64,000 nucleotides of DNA from Halogeometricum rufum (GTDB lineage Archaea > Halobacteriota > Halobacteria > Halobacteriales > Haloferacaceae). Below are positions 27,829 through 36,571 of the stretch, piece by piece. Below the pieces are notes generated by a model. It was not told the DNA's origin, searched no databases, and saw nothing but the letters and a program-made list of their open reading frames with translations. The number at the start of each line of letters is the position of its first letter. Positions within the stretch are counted from its first letter, which is position 1. The stretch is from assembly GCF_900112175.1 (NCBI RefSeq), contig NZ_FOYT01000001.1, positions 310,001 to 374,000 of the forward strand, given 5' to 3'. Both the position numbers and the translations under genes were made by a program.

Positions 27829-28440
27829 ATGGACGAGAAGACGGCCGAACTCAGAGACATCTTCGTGGAGACGACCGGGTCGGAGACGGTGACCGAGTCC
27901 CAGGAGGAGTCTCCCGGGTCGCTGACGGACGGCCTCTCGGACGGGGAACGCAACGAACGCGTGTCGGCGCTCGTCGCGGAGATGCGCGACCGCTACGCGT
28001 TCGAGACGGCACTCTCGGAGGCCGACCTGTGCCGCGTCGTCCGCGGGTTCTTCGACGGCGACACCGACGCGGAACTGGCCGCCGCCCTCGACGCGGACGC
28101 CGACGAGTCGGACGTGTTCGTCGCGCGGATGGACCTCCACCTCGTCCGCGACTCGGACCGCGACGCCCCCTTCCCGTTCGAGCGACTCCGCTCGCTCGTC
28201 GGCGACGGCGCGGACGACGAGACGTGCGCGGCCGAACTCGGAACCGACGCCGAGACGGTGGCGCACTACCGCCGCGTCGCGGCGGCGGCGCGGGAGGCGA
28301 CCCGCGCGAACGACCGGTTCTACTCCCTGTTCGACGAACTTCTGACCGACTCGGACCTCTCGGCGCGGTTGGCCGAGGACGCCCGCCGCGACGGCCTGCG
28401 GGAGGCCACCGAGGACATCGAGACGGACGTCTCGCTGTAG
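27829..28440 (+). CDS. Conditioned medium-induced protein 4 (Cmi4) family
   Basis: A 203-aa acidic soluble protein. It begins MDEKTAELRDIFVETTGSETVTESQEES, followed by helical repeats with VVRGFFDGDTDAELAAAL and a region reading LSDGERNERV. I recognise it as the haloarchaeal conditioned-medium-induced protein 4 family (named from Natrialba cultures at high density). The helical pairs resemble HTH units, so DNA or RNA binding is possible; function unproved. Confidence 0.8.
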   Translation: MDEKTAELRDIFVETTGSETVTESQEESPGSLTDGLSDGERNERVSALVAEMRDRYAFETALSEADLCRVVRGFFDGDTDAELAAALDADADESDVFVARMDLHLVRDSDRDAPFPFERLRSLVGDGADDETCAAELGTDAETVAHYRRVAAAAREATRANDRFYSLFDELLTDSDLSARLAEDARRDGLREATEDIETDVSL

Positions 28441-28450
28441 TCGCCCCCGG

Positions 28451-29452
28451 TCAGTCCTTCCCTTCGACGGGCCACTGCGGGAATATCGGCTCCTCCAACC
28501 GCGCCATCTCGTCGTCGGTCAGCGACACGTCGAGTGCGCCGAGGTTGTCCGCGAGGTGGTCCTCCCGGCGCGGGCCGACGATGGGCGCGTCCACGACGTC
28601 CTTGTGCAGCAACCACGCGAGACTGACCTGCGCGGGCGTCGCGTCCTTCTCCGCGGCGAGTTCGCGGACCACGTCCAGCACCCGCCAGTTCTCGTCGGTG
28701 AACCGCCGTTCGGTGTACTCGTCGTCCGCGGCGCGCGTCCCCTCGGGAATCGCCTCGCCGCGTTCGTACTTCCCGGCGAGGAACCCGCCGGCCAGCGGTG
28801 ACCACGGCACCACGCCGACGCCCTGGTCGGCGCAGATGGGCAGGAGGTTCGCCTCCTCGTGTCGGTCCACGAGGTTGTACTCCGGTTGCATGCAGACGAA
28901 CCGCTCGTAGTTCTCCACGTCGGCGACGTGCAGGGCCTTCGAGAACTGCCAGCCGGCCATCGTGCTCGCGCCGACGTACCGCACCAGTCCCTCCTCGACG
29001 AGGGCGTCGAGGGCCGACAGCGTCTCCTCGACGGGCGTGTGCTCGTCCCAGCGGTGTATCTGGTAGAGGTCGACGTAGCCGGTCCCCAGTCGGTCGAGGC
29101 TCCCTCGAATCTGGTCGAAGACGTGCTTCCGCGAGAGGCCGCCCTTGTTCGGGCCGTCGCCCATGTCGAAGTACACCTTCGTCGCGAGGACGAGTTCCTC
29201 GCGGTCGTAGCCCTCGATGGCCTCGCCGACGATGGACTCGCTCTCGCCGCGCGAGTAGGCGTTCGCCGTATCGAGGAAGTTGACGCCGGCGTCCAGCGCC
29301 GACCGGGCGAGTTCGACGCTCGCCTCGCGGTCGTTCATCATCCACGGCTGTCCGGACCCGAAGTTGAGGCACCCGAGCGCCAGTCGCGACACTTCCAGCC
29401 CCGTCTCGCCGAGTCGCGTGTACTCCATCTCCACGTCCGATTTCGATGCCAT
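28451..29452 (-). CDS. Aldo/keto reductase
   Basis: A 333-aa NADPH-dependent AKR. Catalytic tetrad: Asp in DTANAYSRGESE, Tyr four residues on, Lys in LATKVY, His in YQIHRWDE. The cofactor pocket is in WSPLAGGFLAGKY and the C-terminal PIVGPRREDHLADN. The MEYTRLGETGLEVSRLALG start fits the family. It is convergent with the cmi4 gene (10 bp). Substrate unknown. Confidence 0.93.
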   Translation of the reverse strand: MASKSDVEMEYTRLGETGLEVSRLALGCLNFGSGQPWMMNDREASVELARSALDAGVNFLDTANAYSRGESESIVGEAIEGYDREELVLATKVYFDMGDGPNKGGLSRKHVFDQIRGSLDRLGTGYVDLYQIHRWDEHTPVEETLSALDALVEEGLVRYVGASTMAGWQFSKALHVADVENYERFVCMQPEYNLVDRHEEANLLPICADQGVGVVPWSPLAGGFLAGKYERGEAIPEGTRAADDEYTERRFTDENWRVLDVVRELAAEKDATPAQVSLAWLLHKDVVDAPIVGPRREDHLADNLGALDVSLTDDEMARLEEPIFPQWPVEGKD

Positions 29453-29561
29453 ACCGCGACGACGCGCCGCGGGGAAAAATAGCTCACTGCGACGCCCCGA
29501 CAACCCTCCACTTTCACTCTGTGCGAAGACTCTTACCGGATGGGGCGCTTACTCCGGTGCG

Positions 29562-32500
29562 ATGGCGCAGGCCCCGCAGGACCCGGACGTGGACCTCACG
29601 GAACGGTTCATCCAGTTCTATCGAAAGTACTACAGCGACGACATCGGCCGACTCGCGCAGCGATACCCGAACGAACAGCGGTCGTTGTACGTCGACTACG
29701 ACGACCTGTTCCGCTTCGACGAGGACCTGGCGGAGGACTACCGCAAGAAACCCGACCAGATACGCGAGTACGCCGAGGAGGCGCTCAGACTCTACGACCT
29801 GCCGGTGGACGTGAAACTCGGCCGCGCACACGTCCGCCTCCGCAACCTCCCGGACTCCGTCGACATCCGCAACATCCGCGTCCACGACGACCACATCGGA
29901 CGGATGGTGTCCGTCCAGGGCATCGTGCGCAAGGCGACGGACGTGCGCCCGAAGATAACCGAGGCGGCGTTCGAGTGCCAGCGCTGCGGGACGATGACGT
30001 ACATCCCGCAGACCGACAGCGGCTTTCAGGAACCGCACGAGTGTCAGGGCTGCGAGCGACAGGGACCGTTCCACGTCGACTTCGACCAGTCCGAGTTCGT
30101 CGACTCACAGAAACTGCGCGTCCAGGAGAGCCCCGAGGGCCTGCGGGGCGGCGAGACGCCGCAGAGCATCGACATCGACGTCGAGGACGACGTGACCGGG
30201 AAGGTGACGGCGGGCGACCACGTCACCGTCACGGGCGTCCTCCACATCGAACAGCAGACCTCGGGGCAGGAGAAGACGCCCATCTTCGACCTCTACATGG
30301 ACGGCGTCGCCATCGAGATAGAGGACGAGGAGTTCGAGGACATGGACATCTCCGAGGAGGACGTGGCCGAAATCGTCGAACTCTCGAACGAACCCGACAT
30401 CTACGAGAAGATGGTGGGGTCCGTCGCGCCCTCCATCTACGGCTACGAACAGGAGAAACTCGCGATGATTCTCCAACTGTTCTCCGGCGTCACCAAACAC
30501 CTCCCCGACGGGTCGCGGATTCGCGGCGACCTGCACATGCTGCTGATAGGGGACCCCGGGACCGGTAAGTCGGCCATGCTCCAATACGTCCGAAACATCG
30601 CTCCCCGGTCCGTCTACACCTCCGGGAAGGGGTCGTCCTCCGCAGGCCTCACTGCGGCCGCCGTACGCGACGATTTCGGAGACGGACAGCAGTGGACGCT
30701 CGAAGCGGGTGCCCTCGTCCTCGCCGACAAGGGTATCGCCGCTGTCGACGAGCTAGACAAGATGCGTCCCGAAGACCGCTCGGCGATGCACGAGGGACTC
30801 GAACAGCAGTCTTACCACCCGGAATCGGAGATCCTCTTATCTGACGGCCGTCGTGCCCCCATCGGACCGTTCGTCGACTCACTGATGGACGACCGAGCCG
30901 AAGCTGTCGTCGACGGGGTCGACTGCGAAATACTCCCCGTCGACGACGTCGGCGTCCACTCAGTCGACTTGGAGTCGAACGAGACGGAGAAGATACCCGT
31001 CGACCGCGTCAGTAGACACGAAGCCCCGGACCGGTTCGTTCGCGTCACGTTCTCGAATGGCCGATCCGTACTCGTCACGCCCGAACATCCGATGTTCGTC
31101 GACGAGGACGGCGACGTCGAAACCGTCGCTGCGGAGGAGGTCACAGAAGGCGCCTTCGTCCCCGCACCACGGAAACTCCCGAACTCCGCGGAACCGCGCT
31201 CACTCGCACCGGAACCCCATCGAACTCGAGAGCGAGACGTCCGTCTCCCCGAGTCGATGTCGCCCGCGCTCGCGGAGCTACTCGGTCTATTGACTGCGGA
31301 AGGACACTCGTACGCCGGTAGTTCCCACGAGATCGGCTTCTCGAATCAGGACGAACGGCTCCTCGACCGGGTCGACCGATTGATGTCGAAACGCTTCGGT
31401 CTGGAGAGTACGGACGTCGTAGGCGACTGTGGGACGACGAAGCGATGGATTTCGACGAAGCTGTACCGGTGGTTCGAATCGAACTTCCCCGAGTTCATGC
31501 GGCCGTCGACGGAGAAACGGATACCAGAGGCGGTACTCGGTGCCTCCGAAGAGGAGATACGGCGGTTCCTCGTCGGTGCGTTCGCCGGTGACGGAAGCGT
31601 CGAGAGCGAGTCGATGGCGTTCGCTACCTCGTGTCGGGGGCTCGCAGAGGACTACGCTGACGCACTCTTAAAGATCGGCGTCGCTTCCCGTATTCACTAC
31701 GACGAGGCCGAAGATTCGTGGAAGACGTACGTCATGGGCGACTCGACCGCTACCTTCGTCGACGCGGTCGTCGACCCGGCGGACGACCGATACGAGAGGG
31801 CCGAAGCGTTCGCCGACAGAAGCACCGAAACGAAGCGTCACCACGATGTCCTTCCCACGAGCGCCGCAGAGGAACTGCGTTCGATCAAGCGACTGCTCGG
31901 TGTCTCGTTGACCGGGCGTTTCCGAGAGACGATTGACGAGGGATACGGCGTCCGCGTCGAGACCGTTCGCTCGGAAGTCGAGGCGCTCCGTTCTCGTATC
32001 GAGACCGTCCGCGCTGATCTCTCCTCAGTAGCGACTCTCGCAGACGTCAGGAAAGCGGTCGGCTGGTCGGGTCGACAACTCGCCGAACGGCTCGACGGCG
32101 TAACGACCAGTACCGTCCACTACGCCGAGAGTGGCGGATACGACGACGAGAAGCGGCGTCGTCTGTACGATGCCGCCGTCGAGAGCGTTCGTCTGGCACT
32201 CGGGGAGGCGACTGACCGTCTCGACGAACTCGATGCTCGGTGCGACCTTCGTTACTATCGCGTCACCGACGTGGAGACGGTGCCGAACGACGGCGAGTAC
32301 GAGTGTGACTGGGTGTACGACGTGACCGTCGAACCCACGAACACGTTCGTGAGTCAGGGTGTGGTACTACACAACTCCATCTCCATCTCCAAGGCCGGAA
32401 TCAACGCCACCCTGAAGTCCAGATGTTCGCTCCTCGGCGCGGCCAACCCGAAGTACGGCCGGTTCGACCAGTACGAGTCCATCGGCGAGCAGATCGACCT

Positions 32501-33242
32501 CGAACCCGCGCTCATCTCGCGGTTCGACCTCATCTTCACGGTGACGGACAGTCCGGACCCCGAGACGGACGCCGAACTCGCCGAACACATCATCAACACG
32601 AACTACGCGGGCGAACTCCACACGCAGCGGACGAAGATAGCCAACTCCGAGTTCACCGAGGACGAGGTGAACTCCGTCACCGAGGAGGTGGCCCCCGAGA
32701 TAGACGCCGAACTCCTGCGGAAGTACATCGCCTACGCCAAGCGCAACTGCTACCCGACGATGACCGACGAGGCCAAGGAGGTCATCCGCGACTTCTACGT
32801 CAACTTCCGCGCGAAGGGCTCCGACGAGGACTCGCCCGTCCCCGTGACGGCGCGGAAACTCGAGGCCCTCGTCCGTCTGGCGGAGGCGTCGGCCCGCGTC
32901 CGACTCTCGGACACGGTCACCGAGGACGACGCCGTCCGCGTCACCAACATCGTCGAGTCCTGCCTGCGCGACATCGGGATGGACCCCGAGACGGGCGAGT
33001 TCGACGCCGACATCGTCGAGACGGGCACCTCGAAGAACCAGCGCGACCGCATCAAGAACCTCAAGCAACTCATCAGCGACATCGAGAACGAGTACGAGGA
33101 GGGCGCCCCGGTCGACGAGGTGGTCTCGCGGGCGACGACCGAGTTGAACTTAGACGAGAGCAAGGCCGAACAGGAGATAGAGAACCTGCGGCGGAAGGGC
33201 GAGGTGTACGAACCGCGGACCGACCACCTGCGGACGACGTAG
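29562..33242 (+). CDS. mcm: Replicative helicase MCM with an in-frame intein
   Basis: A 1226-residue precursor; removal of the 522-residue intein leaves a 704-aa MCM, the normal haloarchaeal length. Extein order: N-terminal A domain, zinc motif CQRC...CQGC near 140-165, OB fold, AAA+ core with Walker A GDPGTGKSA at 330-338 and Walker B DE at 396-397, then winged helix at the end. The intein splits EGLEQQ from SISISKAG just after Walker B. It unwinds DNA at the fork. The next gene starts one base after its stop. Confidence 0.97.
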   Translation: MAQAPQDPDVDLTERFIQFYRKYYSDDIGRLAQRYPNEQRSLYVDYDDLFRFDEDLAEDYRKKPDQIREYAEEALRLYDLPVDVKLGRAHVRLRNLPDSVDIRNIRVHDDHIGRMVSVQGIVRKATDVRPKITEAAFECQRCGTMTYIPQTDSGFQEPHECQGCERQGPFHVDFDQSEFVDSQKLRVQESPEGLRGGETPQSIDIDVEDDVTGKVTAGDHVTVTGVLHIEQQTSGQEKTPIFDLYMDGVAIEIEDEEFEDMDISEEDVAEIVELSNEPDIYEKMVGSVAPSIYGYEQEKLAMILQLFSGVTKHLPDGSRIRGDLHMLLIGDPGTGKSAMLQYVRNIAPRSVYTSGKGSSSAGLTAAAVRDDFGDGQQWTLEAGALVLADKGIAAVDELDKMRPEDRSAMHEGLEQQSYHPESEILLSDGRRAPIGPFVDSLMDDRAEAVVDGVDCEILPVDDVGVHSVDLESNETEKIPVDRVSRHEAPDRFVRVTFSNGRSVLVTPEHPMFVDEDGDVETVAAEEVTEGAFVPAPRKLPNSAEPRSLAPEPHRTRERDVRLPESMSPALAELLGLLTAEGHSYAGSSHEIGFSNQDERLLDRVDRLMSKRFGLESTDVVGDCGTTKRWISTKLYRWFESNFPEFMRPSTEKRIPEAVLGASEEEIRRFLVGAFAGDGSVESESMAFATSCRGLAEDYADALLKIGVASRIHYDEAEDSWKTYVMGDSTATFVDAVVDPADDRYERAEAFADRSTETKRHHDVLPTSAAEELRSIKRLLGVSLTGRFRETIDEGYGVRVETVRSEVEALRSRIETVRADLSSVATLADVRKAVGWSGRQLAERLDGVTTSTVHYAESGGYDDEKRRRLYDAAVESVRLALGEATDRLDELDARCDLRYYRVTDVETVPNDGEYECDWVYDVTVEPTNTFVSQGVVLHNSISISKAGINATLKSRCSLLGAANPKYGRFDQYESIGEQIDLEPALISRFDLIFTVTDSPDPETDAELAEHIINTNYAGELHTQRTKIANSEFTEDEVNSVTEEVAPEIDAELLRKYIAYAKRNCYPTMTDEAKEVIRDFYVNFRAKGSDEDSPVPVTARKLEALVRLAEASARVRLSDTVTEDDAVRVTNIVESCLRDIGMDPETGEFDADIVETGTSKNQRDRIKNLKQLISDIENEYEEGAPVDEVVSRATTELNLDESKAEQEIENLRRKGEVYEPRTDHLRTT
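30810..32375 (+). other. LAGLIDADG intein in MCM (522 aa)
   Basis: Intein residue 1 is Ser (SYHPESEILLSDG), the end is VVLHN, and the +1 extein residue is Ser. Block B is TPEHP at intein 90-94, the splicing F block VYDVTVEPTNTFVSQ at 502-516. A homing endonuclease lies between: LLGLLTAEG (157-165) and FLVGAFAGDG (253-262), with acidic residues Glu164 and Asp261, so it may still cut. A helix-turn-helix (GWSGRQLAERLDGVTTSTV, about 418-436) follows it. Codon use is more AT-rich than MCM, as expected for a mobile intein. Confidence 0.95.
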
Positions 33243-33527
33243 ATGGACCGAATCTCCGCCCTTCGAAACGTCGAGGACGCCCTCCGCGACTTCGAGTCCG
33301 GCGAGTCTGACCTCGCGGCGACCGAACAGCGAGTCGTGACCGTCCTGCGGACGTACGCCACCGACTTCGAGAGCGAGGTCGGACGCGCGCCGTACCAGGC
33401 GACGGGCGAAGGCCGCGCTCACGGACTCGTCGTCGTCGCGGAGGGGCCAGACGACGCCCGCGAACGCATCCACGACCTGTTGGACGAGGAGCCCGGAACC
33501 CTCGAATTCGAGGTCGAGAGACTGTAG
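33243..33527 (+). CDS. Haloarchaeal protein linked to mcm
   Basis: A 94-aa protein. The ATG follows the mcm stop without a gap, so it is translationally coupled. It has an alpha/beta mix, starting MDRISALRNVEDALRDFE, with conserved RAPYQATGEGRAHGLVVVAEG and ending LEFEVERL. No known motif; tight linkage to mcm suggests a replication-linked or regulatory role, which is an inference. Confidence 0.8.
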   Translation: MDRISALRNVEDALRDFESGESDLAATEQRVVTVLRTYATDFESEVGRAPYQATGEGRAHGLVVVAEGPDDARERIHDLLDEEPGTLEFEVERL

Positions 33528-33593
33528 CTCGGGCGACACGAATTCAGTCGCTTCGGGAGACTTTTAGCGAATCACGAACGTCGTCGGGTAACC

Positions 33594-33932
33594 GTGTTGC
33601 TCGTCGTGACTTACTCGCGGGCGGCCCGCGAGACGCTCCGAAACGTCTGTCGAACGCACGAGGAGACGGTCGTCCGCCGGTTCGGCCGCGCGGCACTGCT
33701 CGCGGAGACGGAGTACGGGGCGTTCCTCGCGTGCCGACTGCGCGAGAAGCACGCGGGCGACGTGCAGGTCGAACGGACGGAACCGTTCAACGAGTACGCC
33801 GACGCGCCGGACGCGGTTCGGGAGGCCGCCGCGGCGTACGAGGCCCGCGAGGTGCCGAGCACGCCGTACGACAAGTTCGCCGTCGGCACCGACCACCCGC
33901 CGTCGTCGCGGATGCGCGACAGCGACCTGTGA
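33594..33932 (+). CDS. Haloarchaeal conserved protein
   Basis: A 112-aa protein with GTG start. LLVVTYSRAARETLRNVCRTHEETVVRRFGRAALLAETEYGAF suggests an alpha/beta fold with a conserved Arg/Glu-rich helix, then PSTPYDKFAVGTDHPPSSRM near the end. The terminal TGA overlaps the next GTG (start at 33929), giving coupled translation. Function unknown. Confidence 0.75.
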   Translation: MLLVVTYSRAARETLRNVCRTHEETVVRRFGRAALLAETEYGAFLACRLREKHAGDVQVERTEPFNEYADAPDAVREAAAAYEAREVPSTPYDKFAVGTDHPPSSRMRDSDL

Positions 33933-34804
33933 AGCCGGTTCGCGTCCACCTGCCCGACGGGCGGACGCACGTCGGCCCCGTCGTCGACTTACGAGACGAG
34001 GCGGACGCCCCCGACGCCGACGCTCTCAGACGGGCGACGCTGTTCGGGTCGCCCGTGCCGGCCGACGCGCCGCGCGTGGTCGCCCCCCGACCGTCGCCCG
34101 TCGCGCCGTTCGTCGCGCATCTCGCGCCCGGGGCGTCGTTCGACCGCCGCGGTGCGCTGGCGACGCTTGCGCGCGTTCGCGGACACGTCGCGGCCGCGGA
34201 GCGAACGCTCGAACGCGTCGAACGCGAGGTAGCGGCCGCGACGCCGCCCGACCCGGCGAACCTCGCAGACGCGCGCCGCCGGGCGGCCGAGGCGGGCGCT
34301 GAGACCGACCGCCTGCGCGAACGCGCGGCGACGATTCGCGGCCGCGTCGAGGCGGTTCGGGAGGCCGACGGCGACGCCGAGAGCGCGGAGGCGGAACTCG
34401 CCGAGACGATGGCGCGCCTCTCGGAGGCGGCGACCGAACGCGTGGCCGCCCGGCAGCGACTCGAGATGCTGGAGGAACGGACGCGCGCCGCGCGCGACCG
34501 CCGCGAGGAGCGCATGCGACTCGAAGACCGCGCCGCGAACCTCCGCCGGACCGTCCGCCGGTCGCTGGCCGCGGCCGTCTACGACGACTTCGCCGACGCG
34601 GTGGCCGCCCTCCCCGACCCGTTCGCCGCCGCCGCGGGCGACGCGCCGGGCGAGTACGAGGGACCGCCCGTGGCCGCCGCACTCGCCGTCACCCGTGTGG
34701 CGACGCTCCGGACGCCCGTCGTCGCCGACGCCGCGCTCCTCGACTCGTTCGGCGGTCTCGCGTCGCTCGCACGGTATCTCGACGCGCCCGTCGTCGTGCG
34801 GTGA
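33929..34804 (+). CDS. Coiled-coil haloarchaeal protein
   Basis: A 291-aa protein beginning at GTG 33929 inside the stop region of the preceding gene. Residues from about 75 to 215 form a long Ala/Arg/Glu-rich coiled coil; a short globular segment (VRVHLPDGRTHVGPVVDLRDE) starts it and another (AALAVTRVATLRTPVVADAALLDSFGGLASLARYL) ends it. Possible structural or partitioning partner of the MinD-like ATPase two genes on. Function unknown. Confidence 0.75.
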   Translation: MKPVRVHLPDGRTHVGPVVDLRDEADAPDADALRRATLFGSPVPADAPRVVAPRPSPVAPFVAHLAPGASFDRRGALATLARVRGHVAAAERTLERVEREVAAATPPDPANLADARRRAAEAGAETDRLRERAATIRGRVEAVREADGDAESAEAELAETMARLSEAATERVAARQRLEMLEERTRAARDRREERMRLEDRAANLRRTVRRSLAAAVYDDFADAVAALPDPFAAAAGDAPGEYEGPPVAAALAVTRVATLRTPVVADAALLDSFGGLASLARYLDAPVVVR

Positions 34805-34827
34805 GTCGCCGCGGCCGTGCGGTGGTT

Positions 34828-34835
34828 CATATACC
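34828..34835 (+). promoter_or_regulatory. TATA-like element before the next gene
   Basis: The sequence CATATACC lies about 25-28 nt before ATG 34856, so this gene may have its own leaderless promoter within the block. Confidence 0.45.
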
Positions 34836-34855
34836 AAGGCGCGGCCACCCCGCGT

Positions 34856-35698
34856 ATGGAGTACGACTGTGCGACGAGAACCGTCGCCGGAACGACGCTG
34901 GTGACGGTCACCGTTCGCAACGAGGCGGCCGTCCCGCGACGGGTCCGCGTCCGGAACGCCCTCCCCGGCCCGGTCCTCCCGCCCCGACGGGACGGCGTGC
35001 CCGAACGGGGGTGGGACGGTGACGGGTTCACCGGCGTCGTCCCCGCGAACGACGAGCGGTCGGTGGGGTACGCCTGTCCCGTCGTCAGCGACGCCGAGGC
35101 TCCCGTCGCCGTCGAATCGCTCGGCCGGGCCGACGGCGCGGACGCCGTCGACGCCGACCCGGAAGCCGAGGCGATTCGGACGCTCGGCAGGGCGCGCCCG
35201 CCCGCCGACGCGGTGCCGACGCCGGACGTGGCCGCTCGCGGCCCGGCCGACCGCTCCGCCGACGGCGAGTCGTCGCGGACGGAGGAGAGTCAGACGGCTT
35301 CCGATGAGCGTGCGGCGGCGGTGTCCCGTACCGCGGACCGGCGGTCAGTCGGTTCCCAGCCGTCTCGTGTCGGCTCGGACCCGCCCTCGGACGACATGGT
35401 CTCGTCTCCCGGCGGTGCGGACCCGACCGACCCCCCGGCCGCGGTCGAGTCGTGGCTCTCGGCCGTCGAGACGCGCGTCCGGCGCGCGGAGACGCTGACC
35501 GACGCGACGGCCGCGGAGGCGGCGACGGTGCTGGAGTCGACGGCGTGCGTCGCCGGTCTCCCGGCGGCCGTCGCGGCCGACGAGGCGGCGCTTCGGACGG
35601 TCGCCGACCGCGCGCGAACGCTCGCCGACCGGGCCGGACGCACGGACGCGGAACCGGTCGTCGAGGCGGTCGGGTCGCTGGCGGGCGGTGAGCGATGA
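34856..35698 (+). CDS. Haloarchaeal protein with disordered middle
   Basis: A 280-aa protein. The N-terminal 100 residues look like a beta-rich domain (TTLVTVTVRNEAAVPRRVRVRNALPGPVLPP), the middle is Ser/Asp-rich and probably disordered (about 110-190), and the end is helical with VESWLSAVETRVRRAETLTD. The ATG at 34856 is chosen because of the TATA element before it. It overlaps the ATPase gene by 4 bp (ATGA). Function unknown. Confidence 0.72.
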   Translation: MEYDCATRTVAGTTLVTVTVRNEAAVPRRVRVRNALPGPVLPPRRDGVPERGWDGDGFTGVVPANDERSVGYACPVVSDAEAPVAVESLGRADGADAVDADPEAEAIRTLGRARPPADAVPTPDVAARGPADRSADGESSRTEESQTASDERAAAVSRTADRRSVGSQPSRVGSDPPSDDMVSSPGGADPTDPPAAVESWLSAVETRVRRAETLTDATAAEAATVLESTACVAGLPAAVAADEAALRTVADRARTLADRAGRTDAEPVVEAVGSLAGGER

Positions 35699-36360
35699 TT
35701 CTGGCCGTCACGGGCGGGAAGGGTGGCGTGGGCAAGTCCACGCTGGCGTTCGAACTCGGGGCCGCACTCGACGCCGTCGTCGTCGACGCCGACGTCGGGA
35801 TGGCCGACCTGCCGACCGGACCTGGGCCGGACCTGCACGACGTGCTGGCGGGACGCGCCGACGCCGTCGAGGCCGTCCGAGAGGGCGGTCCGGTGCGCCT
35901 GCTGCCGTGCGGGCGGTCGCTCTCGGGGGCTCGCGCCGCGGACGTGCGCCGGTTGGGCGACGCCCTCCGCGCCGTCGAACGCGCTTACGGCGACGTCGTC
36001 GTGGACTGCCCCGCGGGGATGCGCGCCGACGCGGGCGTCCCACTCGCCGTCGCCGACGCCTGCGTCGTCGTCGCCTCGCCCCGGCCGTACGCTCTCGCCG
36101 ACGCCGTCCGCACCCGCGAACTCGCGCGCGAACTCGACGCCGGACTCGTCGCCGTCGCGGTCAACCGCGCCGTCGCGGACCCGCCCGAGGCCGTCTTCGA
36201 GGAGGTCCTCGGCGCGCCCGCCGTCACCGTCCCCGCGGACCCCCGCGTCGCCCGCGCTATCGAGACGGGGCGTCCCGTCTGCCGCGTCGCCCCGTCGAGT
36301 CGCGCGGGGCGGGCCGTCTCGTCGCTCGCGCGAGCGGTCGAACGCAGCACGCGGGCGTAG
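35695..36360 (+). CDS. MinD/ParA-like P-loop ATPase
   Basis: A 221-aa deviant-Walker ATPase. The start ATG (35695) overlaps the previous stop. The deviant Walker A is GGKGGVGKST (residues 7-16), followed by VDADVGMADL and the Walker B strand DVVVDCPAGM. Shorter than MinD and without an obvious membrane helix at its end. It may place a cell component; partner probably among the cotranscribed genes. Last gene of the block behind mcm. Confidence 0.88.
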   Translation: MILAVTGGKGGVGKSTLAFELGAALDAVVVDADVGMADLPTGPGPDLHDVLAGRADAVEAVREGGPVRLLPCGRSLSGARAADVRRLGDALRAVERAYGDVVVDCPAGMRADAGVPLAVADACVVVASPRPYALADAVRTRELARELDAGLVAVAVNRAVADPPEAVFEEVLGAPAVTVPADPRVARAIETGRPVCRVAPSSRAGRAVSSLARAVERSTRA

Positions 36361-36571
36361 CAGACAGCCTCACGGTTCTCGCCTCGCGCCTCGCGGCGTC
36401 GTCCGACCCCGACGCTGGCCGCGCGGGCCGACCGCTTCGCTGGCCGGGAAGCCGTCGAAGAACAGGTTCGTCGGTCGCTATCGGCCGGTCGCTACCGCAT
36501 CGGTCCCTGCCGCGTCGGACGACGCCGTACGGCCGCCGCCCCGCGTTCGCCCTCCCTTCCCGGTCGGTCGC

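Noticed and set aside
36361-36571. Open frame after the MinD-like ATPase
   Set aside because: Low-complexity Arg/Ser-rich reading with no start signal or motif; treated as intergenic.
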